Source: JBOGGN01 sp050744165 (GTDB taxonomy: Bacteria > Actinomycetota > Acidimicrobiia > Acidimicrobiales > Palsa-688). From it: a stretch of DNA of 8,529 nucleotides. The stretch's first letter is position 1. Each line of letters opens with the position of its first letter. The translations under genes and the position numbers were made by a program. The notes beneath the pieces are model-generated. The model had not been told where the DNA came from and did no database searches. It saw only the letters and a list, made by a program, of their open reading frames with translations. The DNA lies in contig JBOGGN010000273.1 in NCBI GenBank assembly GCA_050744165.1, positions 1-8,529 on the forward strand, written 5' to 3'. Of this stretch, positions 1 to 6,485 are shown piece by piece.

Positions 1-338
1 GTCCGGACGTGGGCGCCCGGGGGCCGGGATCGACCTCCCCACGGCCCTCGGTGGCGCACCACGACCCAGACCAGAAACCCGATCGCGGCGACGACGACCA
101 CCACCACGACCAGGCTTTCCAGCCACGACCCGAAGCCCCCGGCCCGCCCGAGAAATTGAGCCAGCAGCTTGCCGATCTGGGTCGTCAGCCAGTGCCAGGC
201 GGCTTGCAGCAACGTTCGTTTTTTCGGCTGGAACTCCGGGCGGCCCAGGATCTCCTTGGTGGCCGCCTTGACCTTGCCCGGGTCGACGGTCGGGTTTGGC
301 AGGTCGGCAATCACCCCGGCAGCCACCCCGGCGAACAC
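1..338 (-). CDS. DUF4129-like membrane protein, N-terminal part (runs off left edge)
   Basis: I translated the minus strand by hand: 112 codons from a GTG at 338-336 stay open to the window edge. The protein begins with a short Ala/Val-rich stretch, then a charged segment containing EILGRPEFQPKK (residues 29-40), an amphipathic part with several Trp, and one very hydrophobic segment at about residues 72-94 with seven consecutive Val. A basic, Gly/Pro-rich stretch follows. The 'xxILxRPEF' segment followed by a single membrane helix is typical of the start of actinobacterial DUF4129 proteins, whose soluble domain would lie beyond the edge. The family function is unknown; members often sit near transglutaminase-like, DUF58 and MoxR ATPase genes, but none of these is visible here. 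The start is chosen because an in-frame TAG lies at 350-348 and AGGG (349-346) sits 7 bases before this GTG. GTG at 326 or 314 are alternatives. The gene is divergent from galT. Confidence 0.7.
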   Translation of the reverse strand, partial: MFAGVAAGVIADLPNPTVDPGKVKAATKEILGRPEFQPKKRTLLQAAWHWLTTQIGKLLAQFLGRAGGFGSWLESLVVVVVVVAAIGFLVWVVVRHRGPWGGRSRPPGAHVR

Positions 339-430
339 GGCGACACCCTAAGCGCTGGGGCTGCAAGGTGCCGATTCGCTGGGCTGCTAGCTTTTCAACT
401 AGTGGAGACAACGGTCAGGGTTGGTCAGCT
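339..430. promoter_or_regulatory. Divergent intergenic region between the DUF4129-like gene and galT
   Basis: These 92 bases must hold or overlap the promoters for both divergent genes. The central part (about 386-402) is AT-richer than its surroundings and contains CTAG twice. Immediately before the galT start is a direct repeat, GGTCAG at 413-418 and 423-428, spaced exactly 10 bases apart, one helical turn. AGGG at 417-420 is the only Shine-Dalgarno-like match for galT, and its 10-base spacing is a little long. I could not assign convincing -35 and -10 boxes on either strand. Confidence 0.3.
346..349 (-). promoter_or_regulatory. Possible ribosome binding site of the DUF4129-like gene
   Basis: On the minus strand AGGG is followed by 7 bases and then GTG at 338. 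This favours that start over the in-frame GTG codons at 326 and 314. The match to the Shine-Dalgarno consensus is only four bases. Confidence 0.4.
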
Positions 431-1411
431 ATGAGCCAGTTGCGGCTGGATGCGCTGACCGGCCGCTGGGTGGTGATCGCCAGCGAGCGGGCGGACCGGC
501 CCGGGTTCCTGACCCGCACCCTGCCGGTGGAGGACGATCCCCGGCCATGTCCCTTCTGCCCGGGCGGCGAGGAATTCGCCACCCCACCACGTGAGACCTA
601 CGGCCCCGACGGCGACTGGCTGGTGCGGGTCGTGCCCAACAAGTATCCGGCGTTCGAGGGCAAGGCACCGATGGTCGTCACCCACCTCGGGCCGGTGTTC
701 ACTCAGGCCCCGGCGAGTGGGGTTCACGAGGTTCTGATCCTCTCCCCCGAGCACAACGCCACCTGGGCCGACCTGTCCGATGCCCACGCCGGACTGGTCA
801 TGCTGGCCATTAGCGACCGCATCAACGAGCACGCCCTCGAACCGGGCCTGCGCTACAGCCAAGCGGTGGTCAACAGCGGCCGGGAGGCCGGGGCGTCGCT
901 GGAGCATCCCCACGCCCAGCTGATGTCGATGCCGTTCGTGCCCGGGGAGGCGGCGGACGAGGTCGGCAGCTTCGCTCGGTTCCATGGCAACTGTCTGTTG
1001 TGCGCGGTTCTCGACGCCGAGGAGGACGCCGGGCACCGCTTGGTCTACGCCGACGAGCGGATCGTGGTGGTGTGCCCGTTCTGGAGCGGCACCCCGTACC
1101 AGATGCTGGTCCTGCCCCGGGAGCACAACCCCCACCTGCACCGCAGCTCCGCCGAGGACCTGGCAGCCACCGGGCGGGCGGTGCGCCTGTCGCTGGCCGC
1201 GCTGCGGGCCAGGCTCGGAGACCTGGCCTACAACGTCATGTTTCACTCGGCCCCCTACCGGGTGCGGGGCGACTACCACTGGCACACCCACATCCTCCCC
1301 AAGGCCACCACCCGTGGCGGCTTCGAGTTGGGTTCGGGGGTACTCATCAACGTCATGTCGCCCGAGCGGGCAGCGGGCGAGTTACGGGCTGAACTCAAGG
1401 CTTTCGCCTGA
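431..1411 (+). CDS. galT: Galactose-1-phosphate uridylyltransferase family protein
   Basis: A 326-residue member of the GalT branch of the HIT superfamily, about the normal length. These enzymes transfer a nucleotidyl group between hexose-1-phosphate and a nucleotide sugar through a covalent nucleotidyl-histidine; GalT does so in the Leloir pathway. Visible landmarks are CPFC (40-43), VPNKYPAF (68-75), GVHEVLILSPEH (97-108), NSGREAGASLEHPHAQ (148-163) and HWHTHILPK (283-291). By alignment with E. coli GalT from memory, C40, C43, H108 and H159 would bind zinc and H161 would be the nucleophile. A second CxxC (188-191) with later histidines could form a second metal site, as in the plant ADP-glucose phosphorylase homologue. 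The catalytic motif reads HPHAQ rather than the classical HPHGQ, so the substrate is not certain. ATG 431 is chosen because the N-terminus then matches the family; the frame is open further upstream but carries no family-like sequence. It overlaps the next gene by 4 bases. Confidence 0.87.
   Translation: MSQLRLDALTGRWVVIASERADRPGFLTRTLPVEDDPRPCPFCPGGEEFATPPRETYGPDGDWLVRVVPNKYPAFEGKAPMVVTHLGPVFTQAPASGVHEVLILSPEHNATWADLSDAHAGLVMLAISDRINEHALEPGLRYSQAVVNSGREAGASLEHPHAQLMSMPFVPGEAADEVGSFARFHGNCLLCAVLDAEEDAGHRLVYADERIVVVCPFWSGTPYQMLVLPREHNPHLHRSSAEDLAATGRAVRLSLAALRARLGDLAYNVMFHSAPYRVRGDYHWHTHILPKATTRGGFELGSGVLINVMSPERAAGELRAELKAFA
1397..1400 (+). promoter_or_regulatory. Ribosome binding site supporting a CTG start of the SRPBCC gene
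   Basis: AAGG lies inside the end of galT, 7 bases before CTG 1408. The alternative GTG at 1456 has GGAGG only 2 bases upstream, too close for normal initiation. This site therefore favours the upstream, non-standard start. Confidence 0.4.
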
Positions 1412-1848
1412 CCTTCATACGGGTCACCACCTCGCTTCCGGCGCCCCCGGAGGAGGTGTGGGCCTATCTCCGCTCGATCAGCCGGCACGTGGAGTGGATG
1501 GAGGACGCGGTGGCCATCCGGTTTTCGACACCGGAGACCGAGGGGGTTGGGACGACCTTCGAGACCGACACCAGGGTCGGCCCCCTCCGGTTGGTGGACA
1601 AGATGGTGGTCATCGAGTGGGATGCGGAGCGGACAATGGGAATCCGGCACACCGGGATGGTGACGGGGACCGGTCGGTTCACCTTGGCTGCTGAAGGCCC
1701 TGAGGGCGGCGGTACCCGCTTCACCTGGGAGGAGGAGCTCTCCTTTCCGTGGTGGATGGCCGGCTCCCTCGGCGGCCTAGCCGGGGCGCCGGTGCTACGG
1801 CGGATCTGGCGGCGCAACCTGGAAAACCTGCGGCGGCACTTCGCGTAG
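1408..1848 (+). CDS. SRPBCC-fold (polyketide cyclase/START-like) protein, probable CTG start
   Basis: Read from CTG 1408 this is a 146-residue protein with the usual size and shape of a single SRPBCC domain. It opens with a first strand and helix, IRVTTSLPAPPEEVWAYL (residues 4-21), where the 'APPEEVWAYL' pattern is a hallmark of the fold. Alternating strands follow, with an EEELSF strand near residues 113-118, and then a Gly-rich turn and a basic C-terminal helix ending RRNLENLRRHFA. Such proteins bind hydrophobic ligands or lipids; the ligand here cannot be read from the sequence. No ATG, GTG or TTG exists in frame between the upstream stop (1390-1392) and GTG 1456. Starting at 1456 would delete the first strand and part of the first helix. 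CTG 1408 overlaps the galT stop as CTGA, implying translational coupling. The family call is firm; the start is inference. Confidence 0.75.
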   Translation: MTFIRVTTSLPAPPEEVWAYLRSISRHVEWMEDAVAIRFSTPETEGVGTTFETDTRVGPLRLVDKMVVIEWDAERTMGIRHTGMVTGTGRFTLAAEGPEGGGTRFTWEEELSFPWWMAGSLGGLAGAPVLRRIWRRNLENLRRHFA

Positions 1849-1903
1849 CCATCGGCCGGAGATGCCAGCCGAAGGCCACGGCCCGGGGTGCCACCCAAAG
1901 CGA

Positions 1904-2560
1904 TTACCGGCGCCCAGACACCAGCAGGTGCCGGTCGCTCACCAGTTCCACCTCCAGATGAACGAGCCCACAGCAGGCCAGCTGCCGGCGGATGTCGTCG
2001 GGGCGGTAGGCCGCCAGGAGCGAGTTGCGGAAGTCGGTCCGCAACACGTCGGGCGCGCCCGTGGCGTGGCGAGCCACGAGGGCCTCGACCGTCTCGGCCT
2101 GGTCGGGCCGGCACAGGTCCATGACGAGGACCGGCGAGCCCGGCCGGGCGCAGGCGGCGACCGTCTGCCACAGCGAGCCGGGATCGACAAGGTGGTGGAG
2201 GAGGCTGTTGCTGATGACGGCGCCATACCGGCGGCCTTCGAGTTCGGGGTCGGGGAGGTAACGCTGCTCAAAGGCGATGCGCTCAGAGAGTCCGGCCTCC
2301 GCCACCCGAGCAACCGCCAGCGCCAGCATCGAGGCAGCGGCGTCGACACCGGTGATGCGAGCGTCGGGGTTGGCAAGGCCAAACCGGACGGTGGGATCCC
2401 CAGGACCGCAGCCCAGATCCAAGACGTCGCCCGAAATCGGGCCGAAGCGTTGCCCGGCGAGGTCGGCGAAGAGTTGGTGGGCTTCGGCGAAATCACCCTC
2501 TGAGTAGGCGCGGGCCTGATCGGAGTCGTCCATCAGCTCCGGTTCGGGCACTCGGTCCAT
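1904..2560 (-). CDS. Class I SAM-dependent methyltransferase
   Basis: A 218-residue protein with a complete Rossmann methyltransferase core. Motif I is VLDLGCGPGD (46-55). The acidic end of strand 2 is in GVDAAASML (71-79, with D73 expected to hold the ribose). A post-motif stretch, NSLLHHLVDP (118-127), precedes the helix before strand 5, and GSPVLVMDLCRP (141-152) is strand 5. The short N-terminal part, DQARAYSEGDFAEAH (14-28), resembles small stand-alone methyltransferases of unknown substrate. No membrane segment is seen and the substrate cannot be deduced. The start could be ATG 2560 or ATG 2533 (residue 10); the latter has GGAG only 3 bases upstream, so neither is clearly better. It lies 25 bases downstream of the L,D-transpeptidase on the same strand and converges with the SRPBCC gene across a 55-base gap. 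Confidence 0.85.
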   Translation of the reverse strand: MDRVPEPELMDDSDQARAYSEGDFAEAHQLFADLAGQRFGPISGDVLDLGCGPGDPTVRFGLANPDARITGVDAAASMLALAVARVAEAGLSERIAFEQRYLPDPELEGRRYGAVISNSLLHHLVDPGSLWQTVAACARPGSPVLVMDLCRPDQAETVEALVARHATGAPDVLRTDFRNSLLAAYRPDDIRRQLACCGLVHLEVELVSDRHLLVSGRR

Positions 2561-2565
2561 CAGCG

Positions 2566-2592
2566 AAAAACCCGACGGAGAAGGCTCAGGGT
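2566..2592 (-). terminator. Weak terminator-like hairpin at the end of the L,D-transpeptidase gene
   Basis: On the minus strand ACCCTGA (2592-2586) can pair with TCGGGT (2575-2570) with one bulged T, leaving a 10-base loop and followed by TTTT (2569-2566). The gene's TGA stop (2588-2586) lies inside the upstream arm. The stem is short and the T run is only four or five bases, so it may attenuate rather than stop transcription. The next start codon is 5 bases beyond the T run. Confidence 0.3.
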
Positions 2593-4082
2593 GTGACGCT
2601 GCTCGTGCCGGTGAGCTTGATCGCCGTCGTCGACGTGGTGGCGGGCACCGTCGTCGTCATGGTGGTGGTGGTGGTGGTGCGCGGTGCGGTCGTGGCCGTA
2701 GTCGATGGCGCCGCTGGCGGTGCCGAAGTGGTCGTGCTCGGCGGCACCGTGGTCGTCGTGGTCGAGATGACCGCCGGCTGGCCGGTTGCGGCAGAGAGAA
2801 TCGTGGCAACCGTCCAGTTGGCCCACGGCTCGGTCCAATCCATCGTCCCGTGGTCACCGAGCGAGGCTGGCCGCGGCGACCCGACGACCTGGATGACGTC
2901 GCCGACGTGGCTGAAGTTGTAGAAGGACTGGGCGTTGGCAGGGCTGACGTTGATGCACCCGTGAGAGACGTTGGAGCGCCCCTGGTCGCCGAGCGACCAC
3001 GGGGCGGCGTGGACGAACTCACCGCTGTCGGAGATGTTGACGTCCCAATACACCCACTCGTCGTAGCCATTGGCCGAGTTGACCGGGATGCCAACGGTCG
3101 ACGACACCATGTGCACCGACTGGGCTCGGTACAGGTCGATGTGCGTGCCGTTCATGGTCGGGTAGATCGTTCGCCCGGCGCTGATCGGGTAGGTGGCCAC
3201 CACGTTGCCGTTGTCGGTGACCACCATCTGGTCAGTCTGGACGTTGGCGGTGGAGATGTGGGCGTCACCGACGGTGAAGTTGGTGCTCTGGTTGGACAAC
3301 GCGAAGACGCCGTTGTTGAGGTTGAAGCCGGACAGATTGGCGGCCAGAGAGACCTGCTCCCCGGACGGCCAGTAGGCCTCGGGCCGGAAGTGCAGCTCCT
3401 GGTTGTCGAACCAGTGCCAGCCACCGGCGACGGGGTTGGACTCGGTGACCTGCAGCTGGTTCAGCATCGCGCCCTGCGCAGCGGTCGGGACTGGCCTGTC
3501 GAAGCGCAGGACGATCGGTTCGCCGACCCCCACCGTGAGCCCCTTGCTGGGCGCCAAGGTGTAGTTCAGCGTCTGATCGGACGTCAGGGTCGCAAAGTGG
3601 GTGACGGCGGTGACCAGGTTGCCGGTCGAGGCTTGGCCACTGATGTTGACGGCGTAGTTCATGTTGAGCACCAACGGCGCCGAGGAGTGCCAGGTGGCAC
3701 CGTTGGAGCTGATCGAACCAGCGATCGTCGTGCCGTCGGTGCCTTGAACCGTGACGTCGACCAGCTTGCCGGTCGGCGCCGCCACCGAGATTGTCGACGA
3801 CGGCAGTACCGCGGTGGAACCATCGGAGGGCTGAACCGTGAAGTCGATCCCCATGGTGGTCTTCGTCGCCCCGGCCTTGCTGGCGGCGGCGTTAGTGCCG
3901 GAATTCTTGGAACCGGGCAGGGTGATCGCTAGGGCGACGCCGGCTGCCAAGAGCAGGACGGCCAGCCCGACAACGAGCAACCACGTGCGCGGCAGGTTCC
4001 ATCCCGGCCCCGCCTTGGCGTACCCTCCGCGGGCCTTGTCAGCCACGGCACCGAGGATAGGTGCAACCCAGCCATAGAACAC
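2586..4082 (-). CDS. L,D-transpeptidase with two Ig-like domains, YkuD catalytic domain and Thr-rich tail
   Basis: A 498-residue membrane-anchored cell-wall enzyme. This family forms 3-3 cross-links in peptidoglycan using a catalytic cysteine. In order: a basic cytoplasmic segment, one membrane helix (about 33-54), two Ig-like domains (about 76-175 and 178-272), the YkuD domain (about 273-401), the conserved Trp-rich extension DWTEPWANW (415-423), and a Ser/Thr/Pro-rich tail (about 440-486). The active-site motif is SHGCINVSP (373-381), with C376 as nucleophile and H358 and H374 as expected partners. The layout matches mycobacterial LdtMt2-type proteins. No lipobox is seen after the hydrophobic stretch, so anchoring is probably by the uncleaved helix. 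The start is GTG 4082; GTG at residue 13 is possible and neither has a good Shine-Dalgarno match. It follows glgB on the same strand after 44 bases. Confidence 0.92.
   Translation of the reverse strand: MFYGWVAPILGAVADKARGGYAKAGPGWNLPRTWLLVVGLAVLLLAAGVALAITLPGSKNSGTNAAASKAGATKTTMGIDFTVQPSDGSTAVLPSSTISVAAPTGKLVDVTVQGTDGTTIAGSISSNGATWHSSAPLVLNMNYAVNISGQASTGNLVTAVTHFATLTSDQTLNYTLAPSKGLTVGVGEPIVLRFDRPVPTAAQGAMLNQLQVTESNPVAGGWHWFDNQELHFRPEAYWPSGEQVSLAANLSGFNLNNGVFALSNQSTNFTVGDAHISTANVQTDQMVVTDNGNVVATYPISAGRTIYPTMNGTHIDLYRAQSVHMVSSTVGIPVNSANGYDEWVYWDVNISDSGEFVHAAPWSLGDQGRSNVSHGCINVSPANAQSFYNFSHVGDVIQVVGSPRPASLGDHGTMDWTEPWANWTVATILSAATGQPAVISTTTTTVPPSTTTSAPPAAPSTTATTAPRTTTTTTMTTTVPATTSTTAIKLTGTSSVTP
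2661..2679. repeat. GGT trinucleotide repeat in the L,D-transpeptidase tail
   Basis: GGT is repeated a little over six times without interruption on the plus strand. On the coding strand it reads as a run of ACC codons within a block of six consecutive Thr. Loss or gain of whole units would change tail length without breaking the frame. Confidence 0.8.
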
Positions 4083-4126
4083 ATCGGTGGCCGATCAAAG
4101 AGAACACAGTTCTTAAGACCGACAGG
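4083..4126 (-). promoter_or_regulatory. glgB to L,D-transpeptidase gap with tandem inverted repeats
   Basis: The gap and the glgB stop hold three perfect 5-bp inverted repeats. They are ATCGG-TGG-CCGAT (4083-4095), AGAAC-ACA-GTTCT (4101-4113) and CCGAC-AGGTTA-GTCGG (4119-4134). The first directly abuts the L,D-transpeptidase start codon, and the third contains the glgB stop. The first two have the same 5-3-5 geometry with centres 18 bases apart. They could be RNA hairpins controlling translation or termination, or protein-binding sites. The middle of the gap is AT-richer than the flanking genes, so a promoter for the transpeptidase is possible, but no clear -35/-10 pair stands out. Confidence 0.35.
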
Positions 4127-6478
4127 TTAGTCGGCAGGTTCCAACCACAGCACCGAGAGGGGCGGCAGGGTCAGTTCGACCGACGCGGGCAGGCCGTGCC
4201 ACGACGTCGGCGTGGCCACCACCTCGCCACCGTTGCCCATGCCGCTGCCGCCGAAGAACTCCGAATCGGTGTTCAGCACCTCGCGCCAGCGGCCGGCCAT
4301 TGGCAGGCCGATCCGGTAGCCGTCATGGGGCACCGGGGTGAGATTGGCGATGCAGGCCAGCACCGGCTGGCCACCAGCGGCGCCGTCAGCAACGCCGCCG
4401 ACCGCCCCATCGACTGGGCGGCCGAAGCGCAGGAACGAAAGCACGCTGTTGTCGCTGTCAGTGGCGTCAATCCATCGGAACCCCTCACCGGAGGTGTCCA
4501 GCTCCCAGAGGGCCGGCCGCTCCCGGTACAACCGGTTTAACGCCTGCAAGAGCGAACGGACGCCTGCATGCTCGGGGTACTGCAGCAGGTCCCAATCCAG
4601 GCTGCGGTCGCTGGACCACTCCCGGCCTTCGGCCAGCTCGGAGCCCATGAACAACAGCTGCTTGCCCGGGTGGGCCCACATCCAGCTGAACAGGGCCCGC
4701 AGGTTGGCGAACTGTTGCCAGCGGTCGCCGGGCATCTTGGAAAGCAGCGACGCCTTCCCGTGGACGACCTCGTCGTGCGACAAGGGCAGCACGAAGTTCT
4801 CGCTCCAGGCGTAGAGCAACCCGAAGGTCAGCTCGTGGCCGTGATAGCGCCGGTACAGCGGGTCCTTGCTGAAGTACTCCAAGGTGTCGTGCATCCAGCC
4901 CATGTTCCACTTGAAGCCGAACCCGAGCCCCCCGAGGTAGGAGGGCCGGGACACCGCCGGCCAGGCGGTCGACTCCTCTGCCACCATCAGGGCGCCGGGG
5001 TGGGCGTCGTACACCGCCTCGTTGGTCTCCTTCAAGAAGGCCACCGCCTCCAGGTTTTCCCGGCCACCGTAGGCGTTGGGGATCCACTCGCCCTCCTTGC
5101 GGGAGTAGTCGAGGTACAGCATCGACGCCACGGCGTCGACTCGCAGCCCGTCGATGTGGAACTCCTCCAGCCAGAACAGGGCGTTGGCGACGAGGAAGTT
5201 GCGGACCTCGTTGCGCCCGAAGTTGAAGACCAGCGTGCCCCAGTCGGGTTGGGTGCCCCTGCGGGGATCCTCGTGCTCGTAGAGGGCGGTGCCATCGAAT
5301 CGGGCCAGGGCGAACTCATCGCGGGGAAAATGGGCGGGAACCCAGTCGACGATCACCCCGATGCCTGCTTGGTGGAGGGCGTCGACGAGGTTGCGAAAGT
5401 CGTCGGGGGTCCCGTAGCGGGCCGTCGGGGCGTAGTACGCGGAGACCTGGTACCCCCAGCTGCCACCGAAGGGGTGCTCGGCCACGGGCAGGAACTCGAC
5501 GTGGGTGAACCCCATGTCGGAGAGGTAGCCGGGGAGCTGGTCGGCCAGCTCTCGATAGGTGAGTGACCGCCACTGGCCGCCATCCTCGGACCAGCGCCAC
5601 GAACCGATGTGCATCTCGTAGATCGACAGCGGGCGCTCGTGGGCCGGTTGCAGGGCCCGTTCCGCCAGCCAGGCGGCGTCGGCGTCGGACCACTGGTGCA
5701 CTGGTCGGGAGGAAATGACGCTGGCCGTGCCCGGGGGCACCTCGGTGGCAAAGGCCAGCGGGTCGGCCTTCAGGTGCAGTTCGTGGCTCGGGGTGATCAA
5801 CTCGTACTTGTACCGGGCGCCGGGTTCAACGCCGGGGATGAACAACTCCCACACCCCCGAGCCGCCGAGGGCGCGCATCTGGTGGACCCGGCCGTCCCAC
5901 AGGTTCCAGTCCCCGACCACCCGCACCGCGTGCGCGTTGGGCGCCCAGACGGCGAAGGACACGCCCTCCACCCCCTGGTGGACGCGGGGGTGGGCCCCGA
6001 GGACGGTCCACAGACGGTGGTGGCGGCCCTCGCCGAGCAGGTGGAGATCGAGCTCACCGAGAGTGGGCCAGGCCCGGTAGGGGTCGTGGAAGGCGAAGGT
6101 GGTCACAAAGCCCGGACGCCCGTAGTCGGCCTCGAGCAGGTAGTGGTCGGTGCCCTCGGGCACCGTCGCTTCGAAGACCCCGGCGGGGTGGACGCGAACC
6201 ATGTCGATGGCCCCACCAGCGCCAGCAGCGCCACCAGCGCCACCCGCCCCAGAATCACCGGCGCCACCAGGCCCATTGGCCGTCGGGGCCGAGGTGTCGA
6301 GGGGGATAACCCGCAGAGCAAGGGCGTCGGGCCGGTACGCCCGGACCACCCCGTCGTGGAGCCCGAGGACCCGGTGGGGGTCGCTGTGCTCGCCGGCAAC
6401 GATCAGTTCGAGTTCCGGCAGAAGCCTCGACGTCGCCGCCGCGGAGGGACGGCGGACCTGAGCGCGGATGTCGGTCAT
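4127..6478 (-). CDS. glgB: 1,4-alpha-glucan branching enzyme GlgB
   Basis: This enzyme cuts alpha-1,4 glucan chains and re-attaches them as alpha-1,6 branches in glycogen or capsular alpha-glucan. From ATG 6478 it has 783 residues, somewhat longer than the roughly 730 of mycobacterial GlgB. Domains in order are an N-terminal N1 domain (about 20-135, with DPHRVLGLHDG), a CBM48-type domain (about 165-255, with VSFAVWAPNAHAVRVVGDWN), the GH13 barrel (about 285-670) and a C-terminal beta domain. Expected catalytic residues are D448 in DGLRVDAVASMLY, E501 in VAEES, and D569 in LPLSHDEVVHGK. The extra length comes mainly from Gly/Ala-rich insertions at residues 67-91 and 687-704. ATG 6478 is chosen over the in-frame ATG 6499 because it has AAGGA 7 bases upstream and avoids overlapping the maltokinase stop. 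It lies 10 bases after maltokinase, within the operon. Confidence 0.97.
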   Translation of the reverse strand: MTDIRAQVRRPSAAATSRLLPELELIVAGEHSDPHRVLGLHDGVVRAYRPDALALRVIPLDTSAPTANGPGGAGDSGAGGAGGAAGAGGAIDMVRVHPAGVFEATVPEGTDHYLLEADYGRPGFVTTFAFHDPYRAWPTLGELDLHLLGEGRHHRLWTVLGAHPRVHQGVEGVSFAVWAPNAHAVRVVGDWNLWDGRVHQMRALGGSGVWELFIPGVEPGARYKYELITPSHELHLKADPLAFATEVPPGTASVISSRPVHQWSDADAAWLAERALQPAHERPLSIYEMHIGSWRWSEDGGQWRSLTYRELADQLPGYLSDMGFTHVEFLPVAEHPFGGSWGYQVSAYYAPTARYGTPDDFRNLVDALHQAGIGVIVDWVPAHFPRDEFALARFDGTALYEHEDPRRGTQPDWGTLVFNFGRNEVRNFLVANALFWLEEFHIDGLRVDAVASMLYLDYSRKEGEWIPNAYGGRENLEAVAFLKETNEAVYDAHPGALMVAEESTAWPAVSRPSYLGGLGFGFKWNMGWMHDTLEYFSKDPLYRRYHGHELTFGLLYAWSENFVLPLSHDEVVHGKASLLSKMPGDRWQQFANLRALFSWMWAHPGKQLLFMGSELAEGREWSSDRSLDWDLLQYPEHAGVRSLLQALNRLYRERPALWELDTSGEGFRWIDATDSDNSVLSFLRFGRPVDGAVGGVADGAAGGQPVLACIANLTPVPHDGYRIGLPMAGRWREVLNTDSEFFGGSGMGNGGEVVATPTSWHGLPASVELTLPPLSVLWLEPAD

Positions 6479-6485
6479 ACCCTCG

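Noticed and set aside
296..430. Extension of galT upstream to ATG 296
   Set aside because: The extra 45 residues are Arg/Pro-rich and unlike any GalT N-terminus, and they would overlap the divergent DUF4129-like gene start.
425..1291. Minus-strand frame of 288 codons opposite galT
   Set aside because: The galT protein on the plus strand has all family motifs. The antisense product is low-complexity with no domain.
1849..1875. Inverted repeat after the SRPBCC stop (CCATCGGC and GCCGAAGG, one mismatch) as a convergent terminator
   Set aside because: The arms are short, the loop is 11 bases and no T run follows on either strand. This is not enough to call a terminator. The rest of the 55-base convergent gap shows nothing else.
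2560..2838. Minus-strand frame encoding an eight-His run, suggesting a metal-binding peptide
   Set aside because: It is the Thr-rich tail of the L,D-transpeptidase read in another frame. The ACC repeat reads as CAC, so the His run is a by-product of the microsatellite.
2850..3932. Long plus-strand reading frame (360 codons) opposite the L,D-transpeptidase
   Set aside because: It is antisense to a gene with a complete SHGC active-site motif. Its product is a Val/Gly/Asp/Arg-rich shadow with no recognisable domain, as expected in high-GC DNA.
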